Positions 1-8,069 of a DNA stretch of 57,841 bases are shown one piece after another. The translations under genes were made by a program, and so were the position numbers. The notes below the pieces were generated by a model that did no database searches, was not told where the DNA came from, and was given only the letters and a program-made list of their open reading frames with translations. Positions within the stretch are counted from its first letter, which is position 1. The number at the start of each line of letters is the position of its first letter. This DNA comes from Oscillospiraceae bacterium (GTDB taxonomy: Bacteria; Bacillota; Clostridia; Oscillospirales; Oscillospiraceae), in assembly GCA_020025545.1 (NCBI GenBank), contig JAHHRX010000010.1, positions 1 through 57,841 on the forward strand, written 5' to 3'.

Positions 1-94
1 GGTTTTCTTTTACCGGGGTAAAATCCAATTCTCAAATTTCAATAACAAATTGGACACTTTGCTAAAATGAAGGGTAGGTTTGTCAATGATGTGT

Positions 95-571
95 TTACAG
101 ATTAGAAAAAGAAAAAAGGACAGCTTTCGGAGATCGACAGTTGAGCGGTCTCATAGGGAAGTTATTATATTGTCTTTGCCTGACAGCAAGCTGTTTGGCA
201 AAGTCTGCACCGTTGTCGGTCTGAACACACTCTATGGCAAAGGAAAATTTTTTTACCACATGCTTTACAAACTGGGTTGAAGTATAGGTGCTGTGTTCTT
301 CAAATACTTCCAAATAGCGGAAACGGCCGTACTCGTCAATAAATATGTATGGATAGTACTTCTGTCCGGGAGCCTCTCCTACAAGGCAGGCAGAAGGTAC
401 GTACTTCACATCAATTTGGACTCTTTGCCCCGGATATGTCATCTTTTCATATGGTTTCGCAACATATTTTGGGTTAGGGAGTTTGACTGGTTTGCCGTTC
501 AATCGCCGCAGAACACGATACAGACCTGAGATGGATCCGGCATATCCTCTCCTATTCGCTATTTTTTTCAT
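95..571 (-). pseudogene. Truncated DDE transposase of an IS3/IS481-like element
   Basis: The reading frame resembles an integrase-core (DDE) transposase. It keeps a VQIDVKYVP block with the first catalytic Asp and a QTDNGADF block with the second. It then jumps directly to the C-terminal YNNFPMRPLNCRSPK block, so the middle part with the catalytic Glu (normally in a VERSHR-like motif) is missing. The N-terminal helix-turn-helix half is also absent, because a TGA stop sits immediately upstream of the ATG at 571. It cannot be an active transposase. The deletion may have occurred between two short Asp-Phe-coding repeats. Bases 1-94 hold no gene that I can support. Family assignment between IS3 and IS481 is not certain. 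Confidence 0.75.
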
Positions 572-628
572 TTGTCACACATCATTGTAATACCTAAAAA
601 TTTATTTAGCAGAAACAGAAGAAGGCTA

Positions 629-656
629 TTGATATTTAGAAAAAGTGTGGTATAAT
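629..656 (+). promoter_or_regulatory. Sigma-A promoter of the importer/nitrogenase-like operon
   Basis: TTGATA at 629-634 and TATAAT at 651-656 are separated by 16 bases. It is the only strong promoter seen before the six genes at 1764-7533 that follow the lipoprotein gene with no or very short gaps. Confidence 0.75.
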
Positions 657-670
657 CTCTACTGTCTTTG

Positions 671-692
671 GTAGTTAGCTTGAGCTAACTAC
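671..692 (+). promoter_or_regulatory. 22-bp palindromic operator, resembles DtxR/IdeR-type iron box
   Basis: Two perfect 10-base arms, GTAGTTAGCT and AGCTAACTAC, flank a TG centre. The site starts about 14 bases after the -10 box, at or just after the expected transcription start, where a bound repressor would block transcription. The TTAG...CTAA character resembles operators of DtxR/IdeR-family metal regulators. This fits the iron-type importer downstream but is inference. As RNA it would also form a hairpin. Confidence 0.6.
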
Positions 693-726
693 TTTAAGAG
701 AAATCATTTTTATTATGGAGGATCAA

Positions 727-1767
727 ATGAAGTACCGGAATTTTTGGAAGAAAATGCTGACTGCAGCCATGGCGGTGACTATGCTGGCTGCTTCAGGCTG
801 TGCAAGCACAGGTGGACAGACCCAGAATACTGTACCTGAAACCAGCCAACCGACCCAGTCGGCACAACTGGAGCAGGTTCCTGTTTTAAAGGATACCCGC
901 CCCATTGAGGTGAAGGAAGTCACCTTTACAGATCTGAATGGCGACGAGGTGACCTATAACCAGAATACACGCAAAATCCTGGCACTGTCCGGTGCGGGAG
1001 ATCTGGCGGCCTTTGGCCTCCGCCCCAATGCGGTCATTGTGGAAGAGAAGATGAAGAATCGGTATGCTGACTTCTTTGACGGGGTTGAGATCCTGCAAAA
1101 TACCCAGCCGTTTGATGAAGAGGAAATCATGACCTATCAGCCGGAATTGATTCTTGTGTATCAGATGATGGAGGAGCCGGAACTGGAGAAGCTGCGTAAG
1201 ATTGCGCCTGTGATTCCGCTGTACCGTGAAGAATTTGACTTTGAGAAGCGCTTGGGATATATTGGTGAAATTTTTGGCATGCAGGAAAATGCGAAGATCC
1301 TGATCGATTATGCAAAGAAAACTCAGGAGACGGCTGTTGCCGAGCTGCAGGAGCTGAATATTTCAGATAAGACAGTTTCTATGTTTTACTACATGGACGG
1401 TGTATCCATTCCGCCCACGGATTATTGGTATTTCAATAAAATCGTCTATGACTACATGGGCCTGAAGATGACACAGACCACCCAGGATTTTCTAAACGAC
1501 CCCAATGTCAATCCCTTCACGCCTATCAGTAACGAAAAAATCAGGGACTTTGAAGGGGATATTGTGATCTATGTGGACCTGATGACCGATGGGGAGCCGA
1601 AGGTCCCGGAAGCATTGCAGAGCAATCCCGGATGGATGATGCTCAATGCGGTGAAGAACCAGAAGGTAGGCGCAATTGATGGGTTGCTGTATGCAGAAAA
1701 GGACGTCCTTTACCTGTATGAGCAGTACACCAGCCTGATGAACGCCTTCAGTCAGGCAGCTGCATGA
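727..1767 (+). CDS. Substrate-binding lipoprotein of an Fe/siderophore/tetrapyrrole-type ABC importer
   Basis: The protein is about 346 residues. It has a lipoprotein signal (MKYRNFWKKMLTAAMAVTMLAASGC, with the lipobox Cys near residue 25), a Thr/Gln/Ser-rich linker, and then a BtuF/FhuD/FeuA-type helical-backbone binding fold. A frame extends to an ATG at 715, but that ATG overlaps the GGAGG ribosome site at 717-721, so 727 is the start. The lipoprotein would capture the ligand outside the cell membrane and hand it to the two permeases that follow. Its stop overlaps the next start (ATGA). The family imports ferric siderophores, haem or cobamides; the ligand cannot be read from sequence. Linkage to nitrogenase-like genes makes a tetrapyrrole or iron source an attractive guess. 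Confidence 0.85.
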   Translation: MKYRNFWKKMLTAAMAVTMLAASGCASTGGQTQNTVPETSQPTQSAQLEQVPVLKDTRPIEVKEVTFTDLNGDEVTYNQNTRKILALSGAGDLAAFGLRPNAVIVEEKMKNRYADFFDGVEILQNTQPFDEEEIMTYQPELILVYQMMEEPELEKLRKIAPVIPLYREEFDFEKRLGYIGEIFGMQENAKILIDYAKKTQETAVAELQELNISDKTVSMFYYMDGVSIPPTDYWYFNKIVYDYMGLKMTQTTQDFLNDPNVNPFTPISNEKIRDFEGDIVIYVDLMTDGEPKVPEALQSNPGWMMLNAVKNQKVGAIDGLLYAEKDVLYLYEQYTSLMNAFSQAAA

Positions 1768-2810
1768 TGAAAAGGCAGGATTTTGCAGCTGTAAAAAAGA
1801 CACCGAATCATTTTTTAAGCTTTGTCCTGCTGATGACGGTGGGGACGGTCCTGTTGATTGGTGTGTCCGCGGCATTCATGCTGTTCGGGGCAGAACCCAC
1901 AGGGATACAGGATGTGATCCGGGGGTTGTTTTGCTATGATCCGGATTCCTTTGTCCACATCGTTGTCCGTGATATCCGCCTGCCGAGGCTGCTGGCGGAT
2001 ATCATTGTGGGGGTGTCGCTGGCAGTTGCCGGCGCAGTCATGCAGGGCAATACCAAAAATCCTATGGCAGACTCCGGGCTGATGGGCATCAGCTCCGGCT
2101 CGGTGTTTGCCATCCTGCTGATGATGCTGTTTGTTCCCCATGCAACCCGTTTGGAGCGCATTGGTTATTCCTTTATGGGGGCTGCGGGAGCAACACTGCT
2201 GATATATGCAATTGCAATGCTCGGTCGGAGGAACATCACCTCCGACCGAATGGTGCTTGCAGGCATGGCGATTTCTACCTTATTTGGTTCGGTGACAACG
2301 GCGATCATGCTGAAAGATGGCTTGAGTGCGGGGATGATGAAGTATTCTGCAGGAAGCTCAGCCAATACGCTGTGGTCGGATGTGGCGGTGGCTGCACCGT
2401 TTTTCATTGTCGGATTTCTGGTATCGATTTTGATCTCGCGGATGCTCACGGTGCTGAATCTGGGGGAGGATGTCTCCAGAGGGCTGGGAGCAAATGTGAA
2501 GATCATCAAGTTTTTGAGCACGATGGTTGTGTTGGTGCTTTCTGCCACGGCAGTCATCATCATTGGCCCGGTGGGCTATGTGGGCCTGATGGTTCCTCAC
2601 ATCGTCAGATACTTTGTCGGCACAGATTACAGATTGATACTTCCCTCGTGCGCAGTGATCGGCGCACTTTTTGTTGTTCTAGTTGATCTGCTGGCAAGGG
2701 TGCTGATTGCACCGCTGGAGTTTCCAATCGGAGTGCTGGTCACCATGATCGGTGTGCCGTTTTTTATTTTTATCTCTCGCAGACAGAAAAATGATACGTT
2801 TGCAGGTTAA
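1764..2810 (+). CDS. FecCD-family ABC importer permease 1
   Basis: The 348-residue polytopic membrane protein has the conserved RLPRLLADIIVGVSLAVAGAVMQG block near residues 70-95, a GLMGISSGS loop, and the late GPVGYVGLMVPHIVR motif that contacts the ATPase. These features place it in the FecCD/BtuC family, with about nine to ten membrane helices. It starts inside the stop codon of the lipoprotein gene (ATGA overlap), which implies translational coupling. It would pair with the second permease at 2821 as a heterodimer, the arrangement usual for siderophore and haem importers. An alternative start three bases later is equally possible. Confidence 0.9.
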   Translation: MMKRQDFAAVKKTPNHFLSFVLLMTVGTVLLIGVSAAFMLFGAEPTGIQDVIRGLFCYDPDSFVHIVVRDIRLPRLLADIIVGVSLAVAGAVMQGNTKNPMADSGLMGISSGSVFAILLMMLFVPHATRLERIGYSFMGAAGATLLIYAIAMLGRRNITSDRMVLAGMAISTLFGSVTTAIMLKDGLSAGMMKYSAGSSANTLWSDVAVAAPFFIVGFLVSILISRMLTVLNLGEDVSRGLGANVKIIKFLSTMVVLVLSATAVIIIGPVGYVGLMVPHIVRYFVGTDYRLILPSCAVIGALFVVLVDLLARVLIAPLEFPIGVLVTMIGVPFFIFISRRQKNDTFAG

Positions 2811-2820
2811 TGTGTGAATT

Positions 2821-3834
2821 ATGAAAAAGACAAGAAATATCACTCCTTTGAAAAAAGGAATCTACATCAACCTATGTCTTGCGGCATTGCTGGCGGTGGT
2901 GTTTATCATCGGCTGCGGCGTAGGGCGATACCGCATGAGTCCGCAGCAGGTGCTTGCAGTGCTGGCCGGGGGCGGGGACAACTATGGCAGACTGGCTCTG
3001 TTTGAGATTCGACTGCCAAGACTGGTGCTGTCGGTGTTGGTAGGGCTGGGGATGGGCGTATCCGGTGTTATCATGCAGGATTTGATGCATAATGATCTGG
3101 CCTCGCCCGGAACTCTGGGCGTGAGTGCTGGGTCGGGGCTGTTTGTCACAATTTACGTGGCGCTTATCAAGCAGCGCGACAGCAATCCGTTTCTCATGCC
3201 CATTCTGGCGCTGGCAGGGGGCTTGCTCTCGGCGGGGATCATATTCCTGCTTGGGATGAAAAAGGGACAGCGGATCCAACCCACCAGAATCATTATGACA
3301 GGCGTTGCCATGAACAGCGCATTTGGGGCGATCTCCATGTTTTTCATGTTGCTGCTGGATAATACAAAGCTGGAGTTTTTACAGCGCTGGCAGTCAGGCG
3401 AGCTATGGGGTACGGAGTGGGAGTTCATAGCGGTTTTTTCCGTTTGGCTGGTCATATTCCTGTTCCTGACCTACCGCAAGAGTCTCACCCTCAATGTCAT
3501 CAACATGGGCTATGATGTAGCACGGGGACTGGGTGTCGATGTGGGCAGGCAGTTCGTTTATATGTCCGTGTGTGCGGTGGCGCTGTCCTCGTCGGCAGTT
3601 GCATTCGGTGGAAACTTCTTCTTTTTGGGGTTGATTGGGCCCCATATAGCCCGTAGAATGGTTGGGACGGATGCCAGGGTGCTGCTTCCTGCTTCGGCGA
3701 TTGTGGCGGCAATCATTGTTTTGACGGCAGATATGCTGGTCCGGGGGTTGGCGATGCTTGCAAACATCCCGACAGGCATCGTTATATCGGTCATTTCTGT
3801 TCCGTATTTTTTATATTTGTTGATAAGGTCATAA
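2821..3834 (+). CDS. FecCD-family ABC importer permease 2
   Basis: This is a second 337-residue FecCD/BtuC-type permease. It begins with a basic stretch (MKKTRNITPLKKG), then a membrane helix. The family block IRLPRLVLSVLVGLGMGVSG falls near residues 62-81, and the coupling motif is FFLGLIGPHIARRMVGTD. It lies ten bases after permease 1 and three bases before the ATPase gene, so all three are co-transcribed. The two permeases are clearly diverged from each other, consistent with a heterodimeric pore rather than a recent duplication. Confidence 0.9.
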   Translation: MKKTRNITPLKKGIYINLCLAALLAVVFIIGCGVGRYRMSPQQVLAVLAGGGDNYGRLALFEIRLPRLVLSVLVGLGMGVSGVIMQDLMHNDLASPGTLGVSAGSGLFVTIYVALIKQRDSNPFLMPILALAGGLLSAGIIFLLGMKKGQRIQPTRIIMTGVAMNSAFGAISMFFMLLLDNTKLEFLQRWQSGELWGTEWEFIAVFSVWLVIFLFLTYRKSLTLNVINMGYDVARGLGVDVGRQFVYMSVCAVALSSSAVAFGGNFFFLGLIGPHIARRMVGTDARVLLPASAIVAAIIVLTADMLVRGLAMLANIPTGIVISVISVPYFLYLLIRS

Positions 3835-3837
3835 ATT

Positions 3838-4626
3838 ATGGAAAACAGTATTATTACGCAACAACTTAAGGTCGGTTATGATGGAAACATCATTGTTCCA
3901 TGTTTTGATGTTGAACTGAAAAAAGGTAAAATCACCTCTGTGATCGGGGCCAACGGCTGTGGAAAATCCACTGTGCTGAAGGCAATCGGCAGAATCATCA
4001 AATCTGAGGACGGTGTGGTGATCATCAATGACAAGGACATGATGGAAATGCGCAGCAACGATGTTGCCAAGCAAATGGCGATTTTGCCTCAGTCACCGTC
4101 AGCACCGGGAACACTCACCTGCCAGGAACTGGTGAGCTATGGCAGGTTTCCCTACCAAAAGGGACTGGGGAAGCTTACGCCCGAGGATAAAACGATCATC
4201 GAATGGGCCCTTTCGGTTACCAATATGAGCCAGTTCGGTGACAGAGAGATTGCAGGATTGTCCGGCGGTCAGCGTCAGCGTGTGTGGATCGCTATGGCGC
4301 TGGCTCAGCAAACCGGCATCATCCTTTTGGATGAACCCACTACATATTTGGATCTTGCCCATCAGCTGGAGGTTTTGGAGCTGCTGAAAAAACTGAATGC
4401 AGAGCAGAACACGACGATCGTTATGGTGCTGCATGACCTGAATCTGGCGTCCAAGTATTCAGATTACCTGCTTGCCATGAAGGATGGCAGAACGGAGAAA
4501 TACGGCACCCCGGAGGAGGTCATGACGGCACAGACCCTGAGGACCTGCTTTGGGGTTGACGGCAGCATCGCAACGGATGAGCGCAGCGGGAAGCCTGTCT
4601 GCTATTCCTATGAGCTGGCAGTTTAA
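3838..4626 (+). CDS. ABC importer ATPase (FecE/BtuD type)
   Basis: The 262-residue ATPase carries Walker A (GANGCGKST, about residues 37-45), the ABC signature LSGGQRQR, Walker B IILLDEPTT and a switch His in VLHDLN. It would energise import by the two FecCD permeases just upstream. The ATG lies three bases after the preceding stop. The length is normal for FecE-like ATPases and no fused domain is present. Thirty-three bases separate it from the NifH-like gene, with no terminator in between, so the importer and the reductase genes form one operon. Confidence 0.92.
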   Translation: MENSIITQQLKVGYDGNIIVPCFDVELKKGKITSVIGANGCGKSTVLKAIGRIIKSEDGVVIINDKDMMEMRSNDVAKQMAILPQSPSAPGTLTCQELVSYGRFPYQKGLGKLTPEDKTIIEWALSVTNMSQFGDREIAGLSGGQRQRVWIAMALAQQTGIILLDEPTTYLDLAHQLEVLELLKKLNAEQNTTIVMVLHDLNLASKYSDYLLAMKDGRTEKYGTPEEVMTAQTLRTCFGVDGSIATDERSGKPVCYSYELAV

Positions 4627-4659
4627 GTCGATGAACAGGACTGAAATGAGGTAGTTACA

Positions 4660-5403
4660 GTGAGAAAAATAGCGTTTTACGGAAAAGGCGGCATTGGAAA
4701 GTCCACGACGGTTTCCAACATTGCGTCTGCACTGGTGAAGTTGGGATATCGGGTCTTTCAGATCGGCTGCGACCCAAAGTCAGATTCCACGGTGAACCAC
4801 AATCAGGGACGGCGCATTCCGACCATTTTAGATGTGATGCGTCAGGGAGATGCCGACGATATGGAAGCGTTTGTATTTCAGAGTGAATCTGGCGTGTACT
4901 GCGTGGAGGCTGGGGGGCCGCTGCCCGGGACAGGCTGCGCGGGCCGGGGTATCATTGCGGCCTTTGAAAAGCTGGAGGAGCTGGAGGTCTACGAGCGGTA
5001 CCGCCCGGATTTTGTGTTGTATGACGTGCTGGGGGATGTGGTATGCGGAGGCTTTGCCATGCCCATTCGCAATGGGTACTCGGACCAACTGTATATCGTC
5101 ACGTCCGGGGAGATGATGTCCCTGTACGCGGCCAGCAACATTGTGCAGGCGGTGAAGAATCAGCAGAACAAGGGCTATGCGCAAATCAAGGGACTGATCG
5201 TCAATGAGAAAAACATTGAAAATGAGGGAGAAATCGTGGCAAAGGCAGCGGCCGAGATGAATGTACCCGTGGCATTCACTCTGCCGAGAGACAAAATCGT
5301 TCAGGAAGCCGAGCAGCAGCACAAGACCGTAGTGGATGCTTTTGCAGACAGTGACATGGCAAAGCGGTATCTGGCACTGGCAAGGGAGATTGCCAATGGA
5401 TAA
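4660..5403 (+). CDS. NifH-like [4Fe-4S] ATP-dependent reductase
   Basis: The 247-residue protein belongs to the NifH/BchL/CfbC iron-protein family. The P-loop GKGGIGKST spans residues 9-17. GCDPKSDST follows near residue 36. The two cluster ligands are Cys93 (GTGCAGRGI) and Cys129 (DVLGDVVCGGFAMP). The last block is almost identical to true NifH. The protein should dimerise around one [4Fe-4S] cluster and drive ATP-dependent electron transfer to a component-1 partner, here encoded by the next two genes. The start is GTG, preceded by a GAGG site. It is shorter than nitrogen-fixing NifH (about 275-295 residues). No other nif assembly genes are present nearby. It is best called an uncharacterised nitrogenase-like reductase. 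Confidence 0.9.
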   Translation: MRKIAFYGKGGIGKSTTVSNIASALVKLGYRVFQIGCDPKSDSTVNHNQGRRIPTILDVMRQGDADDMEAFVFQSESGVYCVEAGGPLPGTGCAGRGIIAAFEKLEELEVYERYRPDFVLYDVLGDVVCGGFAMPIRNGYSDQLYIVTSGEMMSLYAASNIVQAVKNQQNKGYAQIKGLIVNEKNIENEGEIVAKAAAEMNVPVAFTLPRDKIVQEAEQQHKTVVDAFADSDMAKRYLALAREIANG

Positions 5404-6385
5404 GTTTATTCCGGCCCACAGGGTCAAGAATCTGCCGCTTGTGAAGTCTTACAGCGTCAGCGCCTGCGGACACTGCCCGATGGATCTGATCATAGAGGAA
5501 CTGTGCGGATTTCCAGATGTGAACGTGCTGGTTGTCGGGGTGGGGGAATGCGTTTACTACGCAGCCAAGCAGCCCTTTGCCGGCGGCAGGAACTGGGGCT
5601 TCGAGCTGACCGATCAGGAGCTGGTTTTTGGGAACACCATTGAGATCGAGCAGGCACTGCGCCGGATTGCCGATAACGGTATGATGACGGTATGTATCAT
5701 GACCTGCATCCCATCGATCATGAATCTGGAGCCGGAGCTGCCGACAGCAGAAATGGAAAACTGCGTGATTGTGAAGGCCCCTGATTACACGGCGATCAGC
5801 CCTGACGATATCCTGTCGGAGCTTTATCTGCAAATCGGAAAAAACCTGACGCCCCATCCGGGACAGGGGCAGACCTGGGAGCAGGTGGACAGCATCCGGC
5901 AGATGCAGCAGAAGCTGACCCAGGGAATCCATGTGGTGAACCAGCGGAAATTTCTGGATTTTGTCCGGCATTTTGAAAGTCAGGGGCTGACCGTCATTGA
6001 CCAAACAGTGTTCCATCCCTTGAATTATTATGAGGAGAATGGGGCGCTTTTGGGGATAGACCAGAGTGACATTGATGAAATGAGGGGCATTGTGCGTCGA
6101 TTTGCAGAAAGCGGAGCGGTCTTTCATCTAAAGGGCAGACATGCCATTTATCTGGCGAATTTTCTCAATGAGGAGCATGTTCCCGTTGCCTATGCGGTGA
6201 CTGACGGGGCGGATCGGTACCAGTATGCCCAGTGTGCCATTGCCAGCGAAGAGCTAAAGGTAGCCTTTGATTTGTCTGTGCAGCTGCCGCCGGGGAATAA
6301 TCTGGAGCTGACAGCAGATGGCCCATGGGGAAATTTTAAAACGTTATGTAAACTTCTTCGGGAGGCAAATGAAAAATGGGCTTGA
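5396..6385 (+). CDS. Nitrogenase component-1-like protein, NifD/BchN-like subunit
   Basis: This 329-residue protein resembles the N-terminal half of NifD. ACGHCPMD (Cys24, Cys27), GVGECVYYAAKQPFAGGRNW (Cys52) and VCIMTCIPSIM (Cys100, Cys104) align with the three P-cluster-type cysteine regions of NifD. The motif DQELVFGNTIEIEQAL matches the NifD DIVFGGDKKL block. It is far shorter than NifD (about 480-550), and I could not place the FeMo-cofactor Cys and His ligands. The chosen ATG overlaps the NifH-like stop by eight bases and has a GGGAG site; a longer in-frame extension upstream is inside the NifH-like gene. The partner is the product of the next gene. The substrate is unknown. Confidence 0.85.
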   Translation: MDKFIPAHRVKNLPLVKSYSVSACGHCPMDLIIEELCGFPDVNVLVVGVGECVYYAAKQPFAGGRNWGFELTDQELVFGNTIEIEQALRRIADNGMMTVCIMTCIPSIMNLEPELPTAEMENCVIVKAPDYTAISPDDILSELYLQIGKNLTPHPGQGQTWEQVDSIRQMQQKLTQGIHVVNQRKFLDFVRHFESQGLTVIDQTVFHPLNYYEENGALLGIDQSDIDEMRGIVRRFAESGAVFHLKGRHAIYLANFLNEEHVPVAYAVTDGADRYQYAQCAIASEELKVAFDLSVQLPPGNNLELTADGPWGNFKTLCKLLREANEKWA

Positions 6386-7533
6386 AAAAATATGGCTGCA
6401 TGCCAACGGCACGGATGCAGATGTTTTACATGACTGCTCAATATCCCGATTTGGGTATACTGGATTTTTCTACCCGGGGACATGCAGTGTTCAACTATGG
6501 CCATTTGGGCTGGACGAATCCGATGCCTTCCGGGGAAAACCTGTTTTCCGCCCAGGTCAGTGAATCAGACCTGATTACGGGCAGCGGCAAAAAGCTGTTT
6601 TCAGCAGTGGATGAGATGATGGAGCGGGGGTATCGCCATATTTTCCTGATGCCTTCATCCATTTCTGAGGTCATGGGAATCGACCTTGAGGGATATGCAG
6701 CGGAGGTCCGGGAGCGGACAGATGTGGATATCTTCACAGTAAAGGCGAAACTGAATGCAGATTTTTATCAGGGGGCAGAGGCGCTGTACACAGCCCTTGT
6801 GCAGGGATTTGCTGTCCCCTGTGAGCCGTTGCCGTTTACTTATAACATTCTTGGAGGGCACCGCTACTCTGACCGAATCAATCATGATTATCTGGCGGAG
6901 CTGATGGGTCGGCTTGGCATGAAGCTGAATGTAGATGTGCAAAACAGCCCATCCTTCCGGGAGTTGGAAAAGCTGCCTTACGGGCAAATCAACATTGTCA
7001 CCAATGATTATGCACTTAAGGGTGCGGAGATTTTAAAAAAGCGAAACGGCACACCTTATATTTGTTTTCATGCACTGTCTATGGAGACAGAAAATCAGTT
7101 CTTTTCCTCAGTGGCGGAGCTTGTGGGGATGGAACCGTTGAATATGGAGGATGACCGGCAGTATGAGATGCTTGCGGAGCAGCTAAAAAACATCCTGTCT
7201 GTCACAAGCCCGGAAATCGTGTGCTATGCAGACGTGGATATGCTCAGGGGGCTGGAGGGGTTCTTTACCGGGCTTGACTACCCGGCTACTTATCTATGTT
7301 CCCATCAAAAATCCAGATATCCGTATGCAGAGCCGGAGGATGTCATTGCCCGGTGCGGGGATAAGCTGCTGCTATCGTATGACAGCGTTTGCAGTTATGT
7401 TTCTAAGGCGATCCCTATTGATGAATCCGGGCTTATATATCGGATTCATATTCCGGTGCAGGATCATACCGTTGGAAAAGAGGGGGCGTATCGCCTGATC
7501 CGGTCGATCGGTCAGCAGCTTTTGCACGGATAA
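6376..7533 (+). CDS. Nitrogenase component-1-like protein, NifK/BchB-like subunit
   Basis: The 385-residue protein aligns by eye with NifK. GCMPTAR (Cys8) corresponds to the first NifK cysteine (ACQPLGA). The segment RGHAVFNYGH corresponds to QGCVAYF but lacks its Cys. MPSSISEVMGID corresponds to TTCMAEVIGDD with Ser in place of Cys. Only one of three P-cluster-type cysteines therefore remains. A further conserved stretch is LPFTYNILGGHRYSDRINHDYLAELMGRLGMKLN. It overlaps the NifD-like stop by ten bases. With the preceding subunit it should form a heteromeric component 1 with four cysteines per cluster site, reminiscent of the asymmetric cluster in BchN-BchB. It ends the operon. Confidence 0.8.
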   Translation: MGLKKYGCMPTARMQMFYMTAQYPDLGILDFSTRGHAVFNYGHLGWTNPMPSGENLFSAQVSESDLITGSGKKLFSAVDEMMERGYRHIFLMPSSISEVMGIDLEGYAAEVRERTDVDIFTVKAKLNADFYQGAEALYTALVQGFAVPCEPLPFTYNILGGHRYSDRINHDYLAELMGRLGMKLNVDVQNSPSFRELEKLPYGQINIVTNDYALKGAEILKKRNGTPYICFHALSMETENQFFSSVAELVGMEPLNMEDDRQYEMLAEQLKNILSVTSPEIVCYADVDMLRGLEGFFTGLDYPATYLCSHQKSRYPYAEPEDVIARCGDKLLLSYDSVCSYVSKAIPIDESGLIYRIHIPVQDHTVGKEGAYRLIRSIGQQLLHG

Positions 7534-7536
7534 TGT

Positions 7537-7587
7537 AAAAAATTTTCCAGAGCCCAAGAGCAGATGCAATGGGTCCTGGAAATTTTA
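7537..7587 (+). terminator. Imperfect hairpin after the nitrogenase-like operon
   Basis: The arm AAAATTTTCCAGAGCCC near 7538-7555 pairs imperfectly with GGGTCCTGGAAATTTT at 7571-7586. The T-tract is short. It is a plausible but weak terminator. Confidence 0.4.
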
Positions 7588-7639
7588 TATTGCCGGAAGG
7601 TATCGGTAGGATTATCGGATTTTTTTTGCAGAGTCAGGT

Positions 7640-7863
7640 TCACGGAACATTAATCAGAATCAGGGAATAGATGCGGCCTGGCACCTTTTGGTGAAAGACA
7701 GCTCTATGGCAAACATTTCCCTCATACTGCAGATAAAGGGCTGATGGGTCCTTACGGAAACAAGGATAGCGGCAACAACACTGGCCTAATGAGGAATCAC
7801 TGCGGCAATAGCAGTGCCCTGAACCCCCAGCGCAAGGAAACCGAACTTACGAAAATAAGTAGG
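7640..7863 (-). pseudogene. Remnant of a MATE-family multidrug efflux transporter
   Basis: Reading the minus strand from 7863 gives FRKFGFLALGVQGTAIAAV, then an in-frame TAG, then a segment ending in QPFICSMREMFAIELSFTKR, then further stops. The first part matches the conserved MATE segment (FGFPALGVxGAAIATVIAR) and the second the following cytoplasmic loop. No start, no ends and several stops make it a decayed internal fragment. The rest of the 7534-8069 gap holds only hairpins. Confidence 0.6.
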
Positions 7864-7870
7864 CATAAAA

Positions 7871-7895
7871 ACAGGACGCCTTAGCGGCGTCCTGT
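7871..7895 (-). terminator. Rho-independent terminator, minus strand
   Basis: A perfect 10-bp stem (ACAGGACGCC / GGCGTCCTGT) has a five-base loop. On the minus strand it is followed by TTTTTATG. It can serve the DUF4298 gene upstream on that strand, although 174 bases separate them. Confidence 0.65.
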
Positions 7896-8069
7896 AAGTG
7901 TAATGCGGTGTCAAACGATTTAATGCCTCTTTAGGCGTGAAGACGTAATTGAATCTTCCATGGCCTGTGCAAACCGCAACTTCACATCTACAGAACCTCA
8001 GAAGTCATACGGGACACACGTTCAATAAAAAATCGGAGCCCGTCGCAGGTGTGCCCCCATATGGCCGGA

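Noticed and set aside
80..280. Plus-strand frame containing VERSHRE, which looks like the catalytic Glu motif of DDE transposases
   Set aside because: It is the antisense of the NFPMRPLNC block of the minus-strand transposase; the match is coincidental and no other transposase motif is in that frame.
4660..7533. True nitrogen-fixation genes (nifHDK)
   Set aside because: Component-1 proteins are too short, two NifK cysteines are missing, cofactor ligands are not seen, and no nifB/E/N are present.
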